Part shown: one piece after another, positions 34,002 to 43,023 of the stretch
How positions within the stretch are numbered: the stretch's first letter is position 1
Layout: every line of letters starts with the position of its first letter
Assembly (NCBI GenBank): GCA_031291845.1
Contig: JARLIH010000138.1
Location: 64,001 to 107,023, forward strand
Direction of reading: 5' to 3'
Source of the DNA: Isosphaeraceae bacterium
GTDB lineage: Bacteria > Planctomycetota > Planctomycetia > Isosphaerales > Isosphaeraceae
Length of the DNA: 43,023 bases
Notes under the pieces: generated by a model
What the model saw: only the letters and a program-made list of their open reading frames with translations
Database searches by the model: none
What the model was told of the DNA's origin: nothing
Position numbers and translations under genes: made by a program

Positions 34002-34814
34002 ATGGCCCGGCGCAAAACACTTCCGGAGTCGGTTCGCACCAAATACGCCCTCGCGGAACGACTCACCGCGTTACGGCAGGAACTGTTCGGAGAGCGAGGT
34101 GGCCCGGAGCTCGCGCGGCGGTTGGGCCTGCCCGTTCGAACCTGGTACAACTACGAAGCGGGTGTGACGGTGCCAGCCGAGGTCATCTTGAAGCTGATCG
34201 AGATGACCTCGGTCGAGCCGTCGTGGCTCCTTCGCGGCGAAGGGGCCAAGTACCGAACGGCCGTCCCCGCGACCATCGGAAACGGTGCATCGGCAGGGGA
34301 ACCCGCGCGTTCAGCAAACGCACTCTTGCGCAAGGCTCTGGAAATCTTGGAGCAAGAAGACGGAGACCCTTGTTTCCCATCAAGTTCGGCCGAGGCCGAC
34401 GCCCTCGCGTCGCGACGGCCCTCGGTGGTGCTGATCGGCGTCGAAGAAGGGGCGGGTGCTTCCGCCGGTAAGCCGATGAAGCCGCCGTACCTGGCGGGGC
34501 CACGAGAGTGGCTGGAGGCGGAGGGGGACTGTCGGTGCGTTCGGGTCGTGGGCGACGCGATGGCGCCGATCGCCACGGACGGGGCCTATGTTGCCTACGC
34601 GCCTGGAGAAGAGCCGTACGACCTCCTCGACGGAAAACTCGTCGTGGCGTGGGTCGACGGCCGGCCGATCGTGCGCTGGTTCGAGCAGCACGGACGGTAT
34701 GCGATCCTCAGAGCCGAGAGCGCCGAATCCGGAGAAACTCAACGGCTCATCGATCTCGTTGGCGACGACGTCCCCTTGCTTCGCCGAGTGCGCTGGATCA
34801 ACACGCACCACTGA
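34002..34814 (+). CDS. HTH regulator with a catalytically dead S24 (LexA-like) domain
   Basis: The 270-aa protein has an N-terminal helix-turn-helix (about 20-75) with [20 protein letters not shown], followed by [20 protein letters not shown], the XRE/Cro layout. A linker leads to a C-terminal S24 peptidase-like fold (about 175-265): [21 protein letters not shown], then [17 protein letters not shown]. In active LexA/CI/UmuD-type proteins the first motif carries the nucleophile Ser (GDSM) and the second the catalytic Lys. Here they are Ala186 and Arg225, so self-cleavage should not occur. The domain may now serve only for dimerisation or ligand binding. The start at 34002 is chosen for its close fit to the HTH; GGGA is about 9 nt upstream. 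It converges with the PII gene (15-nt gap). Targets unknown. Confidence 0.8.
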   Translation: MARRKTLPESVRTKYALAERLTALRQELFGERGGPELARRLGLPVRTWYNYEAGVTVPAEVILKLIEMTSVEPSWLLRGEGAKYRTAVPATIGNGASAGEPARSANALLRKALEILEQEDGDPCFPSSSAEADALASRRPSVVLIGVEEGAGASAGKPMKPPYLAGPREWLEAEGDCRCVRVVGDAMAPIATDGAYVAYAPGEEPYDLLDGKLVVAWVDGRPIVRWFEQHGRYAILRAESAESGETQRLIDLVGDDVPLLRRVRWINTHH

Positions 34815-34829
34815 AGCTCGCGGGCGACC

Positions 34830-35141
34830 TTACCACGAGACGTGGGTATCGAGGCACGGAAGGACCAGTATCTTGCCGTCGCCAATCCGGCCGGTGCGGG
34901 CCTGCCCGACGATGGCCTTGAGCGCGGCGGGAACGTCCTGGTCGTTCACGAAGAGCGTGATTTCGACTTTCGGAAGGAACGAGGCGTCGTACTCACTCCC
35001 GAGATAGCGATGGAGCCGGTTTTTCTGCCGGCCGTAGCCCATCGCCTCGCGCACCGTCCCCCCAACGATCTCGATTTCGGTGAGGGCCGACAAAACGGCC
35101 TGCGCGCGGAACGGTTTCACGAGCGCCTTGATGAAGGTCAC
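34830..35141 (-). CDS. Short PII family nitrogen-signalling protein
   Basis: The 103-aa protein is a GlnB/GlnK-type PII. It has IKALVKPFRAQAVLSAL (4-20), the T-loop GYGRQKNRLHRYLGSEYDAS (35-54) with Gln39 and Tyr51, the uridylylation site of enteric PII, and the B-loop ARTGRIGDGKILVLP (81-95). The C-loop is short: after VLP comes only CLDTHVSW, so the two Arg residues of the usual RIRTGE segment that contact ATP phosphates are missing. The GTG start at 35141 has GGAG 8 nt upstream and gives the normal family N-terminus; the open frame to 35324 is not family-like. No ammonium transporter or glutamine synthetase gene is adjacent. Confidence 0.88.
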   Translation of the reverse strand: MTFIKALVKPFRAQAVLSALTEIEIVGGTVREAMGYGRQKNRLHRYLGSEYDASFLPKVEITLFVNDQDVPAALKAIVGQARTGRIGDGKILVLPCLDTHVSW

Positions 35142-35184
35142 CGACTCAACTCCACAAAACCGCCGGCAAGTCCGTCGCTGCCCC

Positions 35185-35198
35185 CGTTTGCGCAAACG
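35185..35198. promoter_or_regulatory. Perfect 14-bp palindrome in the PII leader
   Basis: CGTTTGCGCAAACG is an exact palindrome. It lies between the predicted start point of the PII transcript (near 35205) and its GTG (35141), a classic operator position for a dimeric regulator. Which protein binds is unknown. Confidence 0.4.
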
Positions 35199-35211
35199 AG
35201 CTTTACGTTGA

Positions 35212-35240
35212 ACTATCGCATGCGGCAGGACGCTTGACAA
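35212..35240 (-). promoter_or_regulatory. Predicted promoter of the PII gene
   Basis: On the minus strand TTGTCA (35235-35240) and GATAGT (35212-35217) are exactly 17 nt apart, with a leader of about 64 nt. The neighbouring lipoprotein gene (35325, plus) is divergent and shares this region. Confidence 0.55.
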
Positions 35241-35324
35241 CCTGGCCGCACGGACGGACAGTAATGAGGAGTTCATTTCCGGGGGCGATCCCGGCCAAAA
35301 TACGTTGACGGCGCGAGGTGACAC

Positions 35325-36059
35325 ATGCGGCGGGTTCTGGCGACGCTAGTAAGCGCAGCCTGCCTAATTGGGGCAGGATGCGGCAGCAAAAGCTACGAAG
35401 AGCGGCTGACCCGAACCCTGGAGGACATGAGGTATCAGAAGCGCCTCGACGATAACCTGATGCCGCCCCCGAAGCGGGACCAGGGCAAGTACGAGGAGTT
35501 GATGATATTCATCAGGCCTCCCAAGAACATGGTGCCAAGCTCCTCGAAGGAGTTCTTGCTCTACCCCGCGATTGAGCCCGGAAAGTTTGATCTTGAGGGG
35601 AGTTTCATCGAGGACAAGAAGCAGACGCCCAGCCTGCACATCCTCGCCCGGATCAAGAAGCCGAAGGACACCTCCAAGAAAAAGGTCGCCACTCCGGCCG
35701 ATACCGCCACCCGAGGTGACTTCAACACCGACGTGCTCGCGATCGTCAACGCGGTCTATTCTTCAGATGTCGACCTCGCGAAGTTCAAGGAAGTGACCGA
35801 GAAGCGGAACAAGTACAAGCACCACACGCTCGAGGTCAATGACAAGAACGTGCAGGTGTACCTCTACGGTGGAAAGGACGACAGCCATCAGGTCGCCCTG
35901 ATCTTTGAGTACCCGAAGGCCGAGCAACAGACGCTCGTCGGCAAGATCAAGCTCAGCCTCGAATCGTTCACCGTCGGGCGACGCGCTCAAGCCAACTACG
36001 CGGGCGCCGTGGGCGAAGAGGCCGAGAGCGCTGGGGCCGGTCAAGGCGTCGCCTTCTGA
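35325..36059 (+). CDS. Probable lipoprotein of unknown function
   Basis: The 244-aa protein starts with a lipoprotein-like signal peptide (VLATLVSAACLIGAGC), Cys19 being the likely lipidated residue, though GAGC is not a perfect lipobox. The mature protein is rich in charged residues, with FIRPPKNMVPSSSKEFLLYP and VQVYLYGGKDDSHQVALIFEYP. A C-terminal Gly/Ala-rich tail follows. I recognise no family. GAGG lies 6 nt upstream of the ATG at 35325. It is followed by a GGCGGG/CCCGCC stem-loop at 36080-36096. Confidence 0.72.
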   Translation: MRRVLATLVSAACLIGAGCGSKSYEERLTRTLEDMRYQKRLDDNLMPPPKRDQGKYEELMIFIRPPKNMVPSSSKEFLLYPAIEPGKFDLEGSFIEDKKQTPSLHILARIKKPKDTSKKKVATPADTATRGDFNTDVLAIVNAVYSSDVDLAKFKEVTEKRNKYKHHTLEVNDKNVQVYLYGGKDDSHQVALIFEYPKAEQQTLVGKIKLSLESFTVGRRAQANYAGAVGEEAESAGAGQGVAF

Positions 36060-36079
36060 GCTTCTCCACGTGCTCGTAC

Positions 36080-36096
36080 GGCGGGGTCAGCCCGCC
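36080..36096. terminator. Stem-loop after the lipoprotein gene
   Basis: GGCGGG (36080-36085) and CCCGCC (36091-36096) form a perfect 6-bp GC stem around GTCAG, 21 nt after the stop codon. It has no T-tract. It could also face the converging gene ending at 36275. Confidence 0.4.
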
Positions 36097-36111
36097 AAGG
36101 TCACCAACTTA

Positions 36112-36145
36112 ACGACTCGTCTTGGGGTAGCACGCCCAGAGTCGT
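36112..36145. terminator. Nested stem-loop in the convergent gap
   Basis: ACGACT (36112-36117) pairs with AGTCGT (36140-36145), and TGGG with CCCA lie inside. This is a second possible structure between the convergent genes, without a T-tract. Confidence 0.3.
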
Positions 36146-36274
36146 CGATGGGCGCAGCGCATGTCCCGGCGCGGGTCGACCGCGCCCGTCAAAGGCTCCG
36201 GGCGCGCCACCCAGCCGCATGAACCACCTTATGGCACGGTGGACGCACAACGACAACGTTCCATACACTGCGGC

Positions 36275-39200
36275 TCAGGGCATCGGCTGCGAATCGGTTG
36301 GTGCAAGGACTTCGAGCCGGATGTCCCGGAAGCGAACCTCCGTCGGTCCGCCGGAATGAAGCTGGAATGCGAAGACTCCGCGCTTCGCGCCCGACGGATC
36401 GTCGAGCTCGGCGCAGGGCTTGCCGTTCAAGGACGTCCGGACCTTGCTGCCGACGGCCGTGATTTCGTAACGGTTCCACTCGCCGGGCTTGACGGCGTCC
36501 TCACCCGACTTCGGCCAGAGCAGGCCACGGCCGTTTTCTTCGTACAGCTTGCCCCACCACCCAGCGCCCACGTCCGCCTGGTAACCCTTCATCTCGCCGT
36601 TCGGCAGGGCCTCGCTCCGGAACTGCACCCCGCTGTTCCCCTCATTGCGGACGAGCTTGACCTGGAGCGTGAGGCGAAAGTCGCCGGCAACCATCGTACT
36701 CCGCAGGAAGTCGTTATGGGACAGGCCCTTGGTCTTGCCCACAATCTCGCCCCCTTCGACCGCCCAGAGCGTATGGTTCCCTTCCCAGCCCGTCAGGTCG
36801 CGGCCGTTGTAGAAGCCGGCGGCATTGTCACTCGTCGCGAGCAACGGCGCCTGACGCGGGCTGGCGAGATAGGCGACGAGCGACCGGACCTCGTGATCCG
36901 CCAGGGGCTTCCACAGGTCGTCGGGCATCATCGACTGGTCGCTAGCCCGGCGCTCGTCGATTTCGCCCTTCGGAATCACGACGATGTCGTTGGCCGAGAC
37001 GAGCGTGACCGAGTCGCGGTCCTCGGAACGGACGATGCCGGTCAAGACCCGGCCTTGCGACGTCGAGACGACCGTCGCCGCGTAGTCCTTGCCGATGAGT
37101 GCGCTGGGGTCGAGGACGTTCGCGAGCAAGTAATCGAGATCCGCACGGTTTGAGCCGGTGAGGTCGGGGCCGACGCGCCCTCCCAGGTCGAACAACGTGT
37201 GACACTGCTGACATGTCTTGACGAACATGGCCCGGCCCAGCGCGACGTCTGGGGGTTGCGCCGGCTTGGCGGTCAGTAGTTTCTTGTAGCGCGCGATCAG
37301 CGCCGCCCGCTCCGCCGGAGTCTCGCGCGCTTTGCCCCATACCCGGCCAATCAGGTCGTCGAGCTCTTTATTGCGGTGATTGCGCAACTGCCGGATCACG
37401 TCGGCGGAGAGTTGGTTCGACATCACGCGCCCGTCACCCACGGCGGCGAGCAGGGCACGAGCGAAGTCGACGCGCGAGGCGAGCGTATTGAGCGCGTCTC
37501 GGCGCTCTTCGACGGTCAGCTTTGGGTAGACGGCCAGGACGGCTTCGGGCGTTTTCGGCTCATCGTAGGCCGCGAGCCCACGCATTGCCTCGCCTCGGAC
37601 GGTGGCGTCGTCGAGCAAGCTCAGCAGGGCCGTCCCGAGTTTGGGATCGTGGACCTTGAGCAGGGCCACAAGTGCATCCCGGCGCAGCCGTGCGTCGGTC
37701 CTTCGATCGAGCAGCCGCTCGCGTAGCACGGCCAACGCTTCCGGATCGCCGAACGTCAGTCCGAGCGCATCGGCCGCCGAGCGAACGCGCGGATCGTGAC
37801 TCGTCCTGAGCCGCTGCGCCGCGTCGGGCCACGACTTGGGCATGGCCACTTGCCGGCGACCCTTCAGCGCGTCGTTGAGGCCCTCCAGCAGGGCGATTTG
37901 TCCGGCCGACTCACCCGTTTGGCGCAGGCGATCGACCAGCAGCCCTATCGCCTCCGGCGTGCCGATCGCCGCGATTCTTCGGGCCATGAAGGGGAGGAGG
38001 ATCGGGATCTTGGAAGAAGCCGCAAGAGTCAGTGCGCGACTCGCGTCGACCGTCGCAAGCGGCTCGGCCGCATACCAGTACATGAGCGGCAGGTTGTGGT
38101 CCGCGGCGTCCTGGCTGTGCCCAACGAGAGCAGACAGCACGTCCCAGCGCCGATCGAGCGGCATTCGCTGGAGCGCCGCGGCAAGGTAGAGACGTACGAT
38201 CGGAGACCCATCGCTATTCGCCATCGTGGCAAGGCTCGTCGGACCGGGCCGTTTCGCAGACGGGTTCTCCATCGTGAGCTGTACTAGCCAAGCGCGAAGG
38301 AACGTGTTCGGTTGGCTCCGGTCCAGATCCCACAGGCGATCGAGCGAGGCTCCGATCGAATGGAGCGCCCACAAAGCGCGTAGTCGGATACGCTCGTCGG
38401 CATGAGTGGTCGCCAACTTCTCAAGCAACTGAGTGTTGACTTGATCTCGACCCCGTTCCTGGAGAATCCTGCGGGCGTGCCTCGCGTACCAAACGTTGGG
38501 ATGTGCCTGTAGGCCAACGAGCTCGTTTGAACTCAGTTTTTGCAGGTCGAGTTTGGCCGGCTTGGCGTCTCCGTAGCTGACCTTGAAGATCCGCCCGTTC
38601 GTCCGGTCGTGCCCGTCGACATTGCCGTGATGGCACTGGTTCTTGTCGTACCAGTCGATCATGTAAACGTTGCCGTCAGGACCGCTCTTGAGGCTGAGGA
38701 TTTGCGACCACCGGTCGTTCGCCAGCAAGAAATCCGGTGCGTGCTTGCCGACGAAGCCCGAACCTTGGGGAACGAGCAGGTCGCGATTGATCCGCGCCCC
38801 ATGGATGTTGTTCATAAAGATTGAGCCGCGGTATTCTTCGGGCCAGGTCCCACCCTGATAAATCAAGGCCCCGGCGTGCGCGTGTCCGCCGCCGGCAAGG
38901 TCGGAGCGGCCGTTGCCGCCGTGGGGATTGCCGCCGAGGTAGTGGCGGTGGTCGGCGATCGTCTTGATGTCGTCGTAGGTATAAGGGTTGAAGTGGGGCC
39001 CGGCCTGGCGTTCGTAGCGGCCGCCCTGGATTACGTGGTAGAGATGCGGGATCACGCACGAGGTCAGGAAGGCTTGTCCGTGCTCGTCGAAATCGAGGCC
39101 CCACGGGTTGCTCGTGCCGTGGGCAAAGACCTCAAAGGTGTGGCGGGTGGGATGGTAGCGCCAGATGCCGGCGTTGACCGGAGTGCGTTCGGCGTCCGGG

Positions 39201-40315
39201 GCGCCGGGCTTGCCGACGCGGGAATCGGTGAACACGCCGTGGCAGCCGTAGAGCCAGCCGTCCGGTCCCCAGATGAACGAGTTCAAGGTCTCGTGAGTGT
39301 CGTGCGATCCCCAGCCGTCGAGCAGCACCTGCGGCGGTCCGTCGGGGCGGTCGTCGTGGTCCTTATCGGGGATGAACAGGAAGTTAGGTGCTGCGCCGAC
39401 CCAAACGCCACCGAAGCCGAGCTCCAGGCCGCTCACCAGGTTCAGCTTGTCGGTGAACACCTTCCTCGTGTCAAAGGTCCCGTCGCCGTCGGTGTCCTCG
39501 AAAATCAAGATGCGGTCGCTGGCCCGCTCTTCGGGCACCCTTACGGGGTACGAGTACGCCTCCGCCACCCAGAGGCGGCCTCGGTCGTCGATCGCGAACG
39601 CGATCGGCTGAACGACGTCCGGCTCGCCCGCGAAGAGCGTCACTTTGAACCCCGGCGGAACCGTCATCGCGGCGGCGGCGTCGCGGGGAGACAGGCCTTC
39701 GTGCGCGAAGGCATCGGGCGCCAGCGGACGTGCGCCGGGGGGGAGGGTAGGCCGGGTCGCATAGAGCTTGAAGTCGTCGAAATTGATGTGCCCCCAGCCA
39801 CCGCCGTGCTGGTCCACGAGCCGGACAAAAAGCAGCTTGCCGAGATGGGGCGTGAGATCAACGACGACGGGCTTCAGATCCTCGGTCTCGTCGCCGGGAA
39901 CCTGAAAGACCACCTTGTTCGAGTCGTGCCGGACGATCTCGACGCGCGTCTCGCGGTGCGCACCTCCCGCGACCAGGAACTTCGCGAAAGGTTGCGTGAG
40001 CTTGAAGGGTTTCGACGTCAGCGTTCCTTGGGGCGGGTCACCGGCCCGTTCGTACGTCCCGACCCAGTATTTTCCCGCGTGTCCGCTCTTCATGTCCGAC
40101 CGGCGCGCGGCGACCGTGTCGCCCTGCACGGGTTGGCCGGCAAAGGCGCTTCCCTCGGCCGTCCAGTCCTGAAGCGTTCCGGTCTCGAAGTCGAGGTTCA
40201 GCGGGCGGCCGTCTTCACCGAGAGGAAGCGTGCCGTCCTGCGCGGTTGCGGTCAACGGCGCGACCAAGGCCAGCGCCAATATGATCGACGGGTGCCATGA
40301 GAGAAACGAGTGCAT
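36275..40315 (-). CDS. PVC-type dehydrogenase / HEAT repeat / cytochrome c / DUF1080 fusion protein
   Basis: The 1346-aa exported protein has a signal peptide (HPSIILALALVAPLTATA). About 40-200 is a beta-sandwich ligand-binding domain. About 210-620 is the planctomycete membrane-bound dehydrogenase beta-propeller, with FKVTLFAGEPDVVQPIAFAI, GDGTFDTRKVF and GWLYGCHGVFTDSR. About 640-1020 is a HEAT-like helical repeat region. A cytochrome c domain follows, with the haem motif CQQCH (1035-1039) and GGRVGPDLTGS. The C-terminus (about 1165-1340) is a DUF1080 jelly-roll lectin/hydrolase-like domain, with FYNGRDLTGWEGN. The likely role is periplasmic oxidation of a sugar or alcohol, passing electrons to the haem, with DUF1080 binding carbohydrate. 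Substrate unproven. GAGGA lies 5-6 nt before the ATG at 40315; the frame extends to 40396. Confidence 0.88.
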   Translation of the reverse strand: MHSFLSWHPSIILALALVAPLTATAQDGTLPLGEDGRPLNLDFETGTLQDWTAEGSAFAGQPVQGDTVAARRSDMKSGHAGKYWVGTYERAGDPPQGTLTSKPFKLTQPFAKFLVAGGAHRETRVEIVRHDSNKVVFQVPGDETEDLKPVVVDLTPHLGKLLFVRLVDQHGGGWGHINFDDFKLYATRPTLPPGARPLAPDAFAHEGLSPRDAAAAMTVPPGFKVTLFAGEPDVVQPIAFAIDDRGRLWVAEAYSYPVRVPEERASDRILIFEDTDGDGTFDTRKVFTDKLNLVSGLELGFGGVWVGAAPNFLFIPDKDHDDRPDGPPQVLLDGWGSHDTHETLNSFIWGPDGWLYGCHGVFTDSRVGKPGAPDAERTPVNAGIWRYHPTRHTFEVFAHGTSNPWGLDFDEHGQAFLTSCVIPHLYHVIQGGRYERQAGPHFNPYTYDDIKTIADHRHYLGGNPHGGNGRSDLAGGGHAHAGALIYQGGTWPEEYRGSIFMNNIHGARINRDLLVPQGSGFVGKHAPDFLLANDRWSQILSLKSGPDGNVYMIDWYDKNQCHHGNVDGHDRTNGRIFKVSYGDAKPAKLDLQKLSSNELVGLQAHPNVWYARHARRILQERGRDQVNTQLLEKLATTHADERIRLRALWALHSIGASLDRLWDLDRSQPNTFLRAWLVQLTMENPSAKRPGPTSLATMANSDGSPIVRLYLAAALQRMPLDRRWDVLSALVGHSQDAADHNLPLMYWYAAEPLATVDASRALTLAASSKIPILLPFMARRIAAIGTPEAIGLLVDRLRQTGESAGQIALLEGLNDALKGRRQVAMPKSWPDAAQRLRTSHDPRVRSAADALGLTFGDPEALAVLRERLLDRRTDARLRRDALVALLKVHDPKLGTALLSLLDDATVRGEAMRGLAAYDEPKTPEAVLAVYPKLTVEERRDALNTLASRVDFARALLAAVGDGRVMSNQLSADVIRQLRNHRNKELDDLIGRVWGKARETPAERAALIARYKKLLTAKPAQPPDVALGRAMFVKTCQQCHTLFDLGGRVGPDLTGSNRADLDYLLANVLDPSALIGKDYAATVVSTSQGRVLTGIVRSEDRDSVTLVSANDIVVIPKGEIDERRASDQSMMPDDLWKPLADHEVRSLVAYLASPRQAPLLATSDNAAGFYNGRDLTGWEGNHTLWAVEGGEIVGKTKGLSHNDFLRSTMVAGDFRLTLQVKLVRNEGNSGVQFRSEALPNGEMKGYQADVGAGWWGKLYEENGRGLLWPKSGEDAVKPGEWNRYEITAVGSKVRTSLNGKPCAELDDPSGAKRGVFAFQLHSGGPTEVRFRDIRLEVLAPTDSQPMP

Positions 40316-40445
40316 GACGATCCTCGCTCGAGGCGGACCGGGAAGTTCGTAACGCGGGGCGTAGCGGCAACAAGATAATCCAGGATGGCAACGCAATCGT
40401 CGAGACGCAAGACACCCCGTCCTGCTAGCGGAGCGCGGATTCGGC

Positions 40446-40454
40446 TGCTACGAT
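40446..40454 (+). promoter_or_regulatory. Extended -10 candidate of the ceramidase-like gene
   Basis: TGCTACGAT resembles the TGnTATAAT extended -10 and starts about 45 nt before the ATG at 40490. No -35 seen. Confidence 0.28.
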
Positions 40455-40489
40455 AACCCGGCCAGTACCGACGCCCCGAGGAGTCAGCC

Positions 40490-41884
40490 ATGCGTGCTTT
40501 CTGGATCGTTGCCCTCTCTGCATTTATCACCGTACCCGCCGGGGTTGCCGACGAGCTCTCGGCCGGCGTGGCCGTGGTCGATATCACGCCACCGGTCGGC
40601 TACCGAATGGCGGGCTATTACCAGGAGCGGCCCAGCACCGGCACGCTCGACCCGCTTTACGCCAAGGCGCTTGTCTTGAAGCAAGGCGACCGCAAAGTGG
40701 CCCTCGTCTTCTGCGACCTGGTAGCCGTCCCCCTCGAGCTTTCGGCGGACGCCCGATCCCAAGCGAGCACGGCGACGGGAATTCCGGCCGAAAACATCGC
40801 GATTGCGGCCACGCACAGCCACACGGGCCCGCTCTATTGCGGTGTTCTTCGTGACTTTTTCCACCAGCGCACCGTCGCCAGCGAGGGGAAAGACAGCCGC
40901 GAGTCGGTCGACTATTCCCGGACGCTGGCAAAGAAGGTCGCGCAAGCGATCACCGAAGCCGCTGCGCAGACCGAGCCCGTGCGCCTGGAAGCCGGAACCG
41001 CCGAGGAGACTCGGATCTCGTTCAATCGCCGCTTTCACATGAAGGACGGCTCGGTCCGCTTCAATCCCGGCGTGTTGAATCCCGACATCGTGCGGACCGC
41101 GGGACCGATCGACCCGGAGGTAGGCCTGATCCTGGCCCGCCCGCTCGGCGGTGGTAAGCCGATCACCGGCCTGACGGTGTTCGCGCTCCATCTCGACACC
41201 GTGGGGGGGACGCAATACTCGGCCGACTACCCGCACGTGCTGGAGGAGTCGCTTCGTAAAGAGCTCGGTTCGAGCTTCGTGTCCCTCTTCGGTGCAGGGA
41301 CCTGCGGCGACATCAACCATGTCGACGTCAAGTCAAAGGAGCGATTAGCGACGGCAGTCATCGGCCGCCACCTGGCGGAAACGGTACTCGCTGCGCTTCC
41401 TCGGCTCGAGCCGGTCCGGCAACCGGAACTGGCCATGACCCGGCGGATCGTCGACGTCCCCACCCGTAAGGTCACGCCTGCGGAGCTCTCCGACGCGAAG
41501 GCCCGTATTGCGGACATCGGCACATCCAAGCTGCCGTTCCTCGATGCGGTTCGGACCGTCACGACGCTCGACCTTGAGAAAGCGTACCCCGACCAGGTCG
41601 CTAAACTCGAGGTCCAGGTCCTTCGGCTGGGCCCCGACCACGCGGCCGTCTTCCTGCCGGGCGAGGTCTTCGTCGACCTGGGGCTCGCCATCAAGCGCGG
41701 TTCACCATTCAAGCAGACGCTTGTGATCGAGCTGACGAATAGCATTCCGGCCTACATCCCCACGAAAAAGGCATTCGGCGAGGGAAGCTACGAGATCGTC
41801 AACTCGCGCGTCGAGCCCGGCGGGGGCGAACGGCTGGTGGAGGCCGCACTCGAACTCCTCAAAGAGTTGAAAGCGCGGCGTTAA
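40490..41884 (+). CDS. Neutral ceramidase-like exported hydrolase
   Basis: The 464-aa protein has a short signal peptide (FWIVALSAFITVPAGVA) and the neutral/alkaline non-lysosomal ceramidase N-terminal family fold. Visible motifs are VVDITPPVGYRMAGYY, ALVFCDLVAVP, ATHSHTGP (107-114, with zinc ligands His109 and His111), HLDTVGGT and GAGTCGDINHVD. The family normally hydrolyses an amide bond with a zinc-water mechanism. Planctomycetes carry many such proteins without known substrates, and a sphingolipid substrate is not established here. The C-terminal half is less conserved. The ATG has GAGGAG 6 nt upstream. Its stop codon abuts the inverted-repeat element at 41884-42010. Confidence 0.82.
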   Translation: MRAFWIVALSAFITVPAGVADELSAGVAVVDITPPVGYRMAGYYQERPSTGTLDPLYAKALVLKQGDRKVALVFCDLVAVPLELSADARSQASTATGIPAENIAIAATHSHTGPLYCGVLRDFFHQRTVASEGKDSRESVDYSRTLAKKVAQAITEAAAQTEPVRLEAGTAEETRISFNRRFHMKDGSVRFNPGVLNPDIVRTAGPIDPEVGLILARPLGGGKPITGLTVFALHLDTVGGTQYSADYPHVLEESLRKELGSSFVSLFGAGTCGDINHVDVKSKERLATAVIGRHLAETVLAALPRLEPVRQPELAMTRRIVDVPTRKVTPAELSDAKARIADIGTSKLPFLDAVRTVTTLDLEKAYPDQVAKLEVQVLRLGPDHAAVFLPGEVFVDLGLAIKRGSPFKQTLVIELTNSIPAYIPTKKAFGEGSYEIVNSRVEPGGGERLVEAALELLKELKARR

Positions 41885-42010
41885 GGAATAGGCCGGGAAT
41901 ACCTTCCACTCTTATCTTTCCGTTCGATCCTGGGGTGGCTGGGGCAAAGTCTTCGTGCGCCGACCACCCACGGCGAACACAAACCGGGAAGTGAGTCCCG
42001 GCCTATTCCT
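41884..42010. repeat. 127-bp element bounded by perfect 14-bp inverted repeats
   Basis: AGGAATAGGCCGGG (41884-41897) and CCCGGCCTATTCCT (41997-42010) are exact reverse complements enclosing 99 nt. A smaller GGGTGG/CCACCC pairing is nested in the middle. It starts at the last base of the ceramidase-like gene's stop codon and ends 37 nt before the convergent glucosidase gene. It has no open frame. It may be a miniature transposable or REP-like repeat, or a bidirectional terminator. I cannot check whether other copies exist in the genome. Confidence 0.55.
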
Positions 42011-42047
42011 AAAGGGGTGTCGACCGGGTGATGGCCCGTGCGTGTCG

Positions 42048-43023
<976 letters not shown>

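Overview
The window is a 43 kb piece of a high-GC bacterial chromosome that looks like a member of the Planctomycetota, probably an Isosphaerales/Gemmatales-type genome. The pointers are a giant secreted protein with an N-terminal LExRxLL motif, a very long 'PVC-type' dehydrogenase/cytochrome c/DUF1080 fusion, a planctomycete-style cytochrome c protein, and many long proteins with export signals. No phage, insertion sequence, integrase or CRISPR array is visible. It reads as ordinary core and lifestyle chromosome with a few unusual proteins and non-coding structures.

Layout. 1-1381 (minus): tyrosine catabolism, with 4-hydroxyphenylpyruvate dioxygenase followed by the start of a fumarylacetoacetate hydrolase cut by the window edge. 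1704-7616 (minus): a 1970-aa beta-helix/DUF11/Calx-beta surface protein. 7617-8852: a 1.2 kb gene-poor gap rich in inverted repeats. 8853-11180: a CapA-like metallophosphatase (minus) and an exported alpha/beta hydrolase (plus). 11183-15397 (minus): a 1404-aa protein with three amidohydrolase-like units. 15799-18533: a glycosyltransferase, a small membrane protein and a sugar phosphate isomerase/epimerase.

18583-23199 (minus) is a four-gene operon: cytochrome c protein, cupin, ribokinase, gamma-glutamyltransferase. 23331-26979 (minus) holds the 5-oxoprolinase operon pxpB-pxpA-pxpC and a probable lipoprotein. Together these suggest a gamma-glutamyl / 5-oxoproline salvage neighbourhood. 27114-29650 (plus): an exported protein of unknown function, FabI enoyl-ACP reductase and a Nudix hydrolase, closed by a perfect 13-bp stem-loop. 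29741-32836 (minus): a protein quality-control cluster, tRNA-Gly(GCC), trigger factor and two different ClpP proteases, with a good sigma70-type promoter in front of the tRNA. 33100-35141: an FHA protein, an HTH/S24-like regulator that has lost its catalytic residues, and a short PII signalling protein with its own promoter and a perfect palindrome. 35325-43023: a lipoprotein, the 1346-aa dehydrogenase/cytochrome/DUF1080 protein, a ceramidase-like enzyme, a 127-bp inverted-repeat element, and the C-terminal part of a GH63-like glucosidase running off the right edge.

All functions are inferred from reading the translated sequence. No database search was possible. Promoters and stem-loops were found by eye and are predictions.
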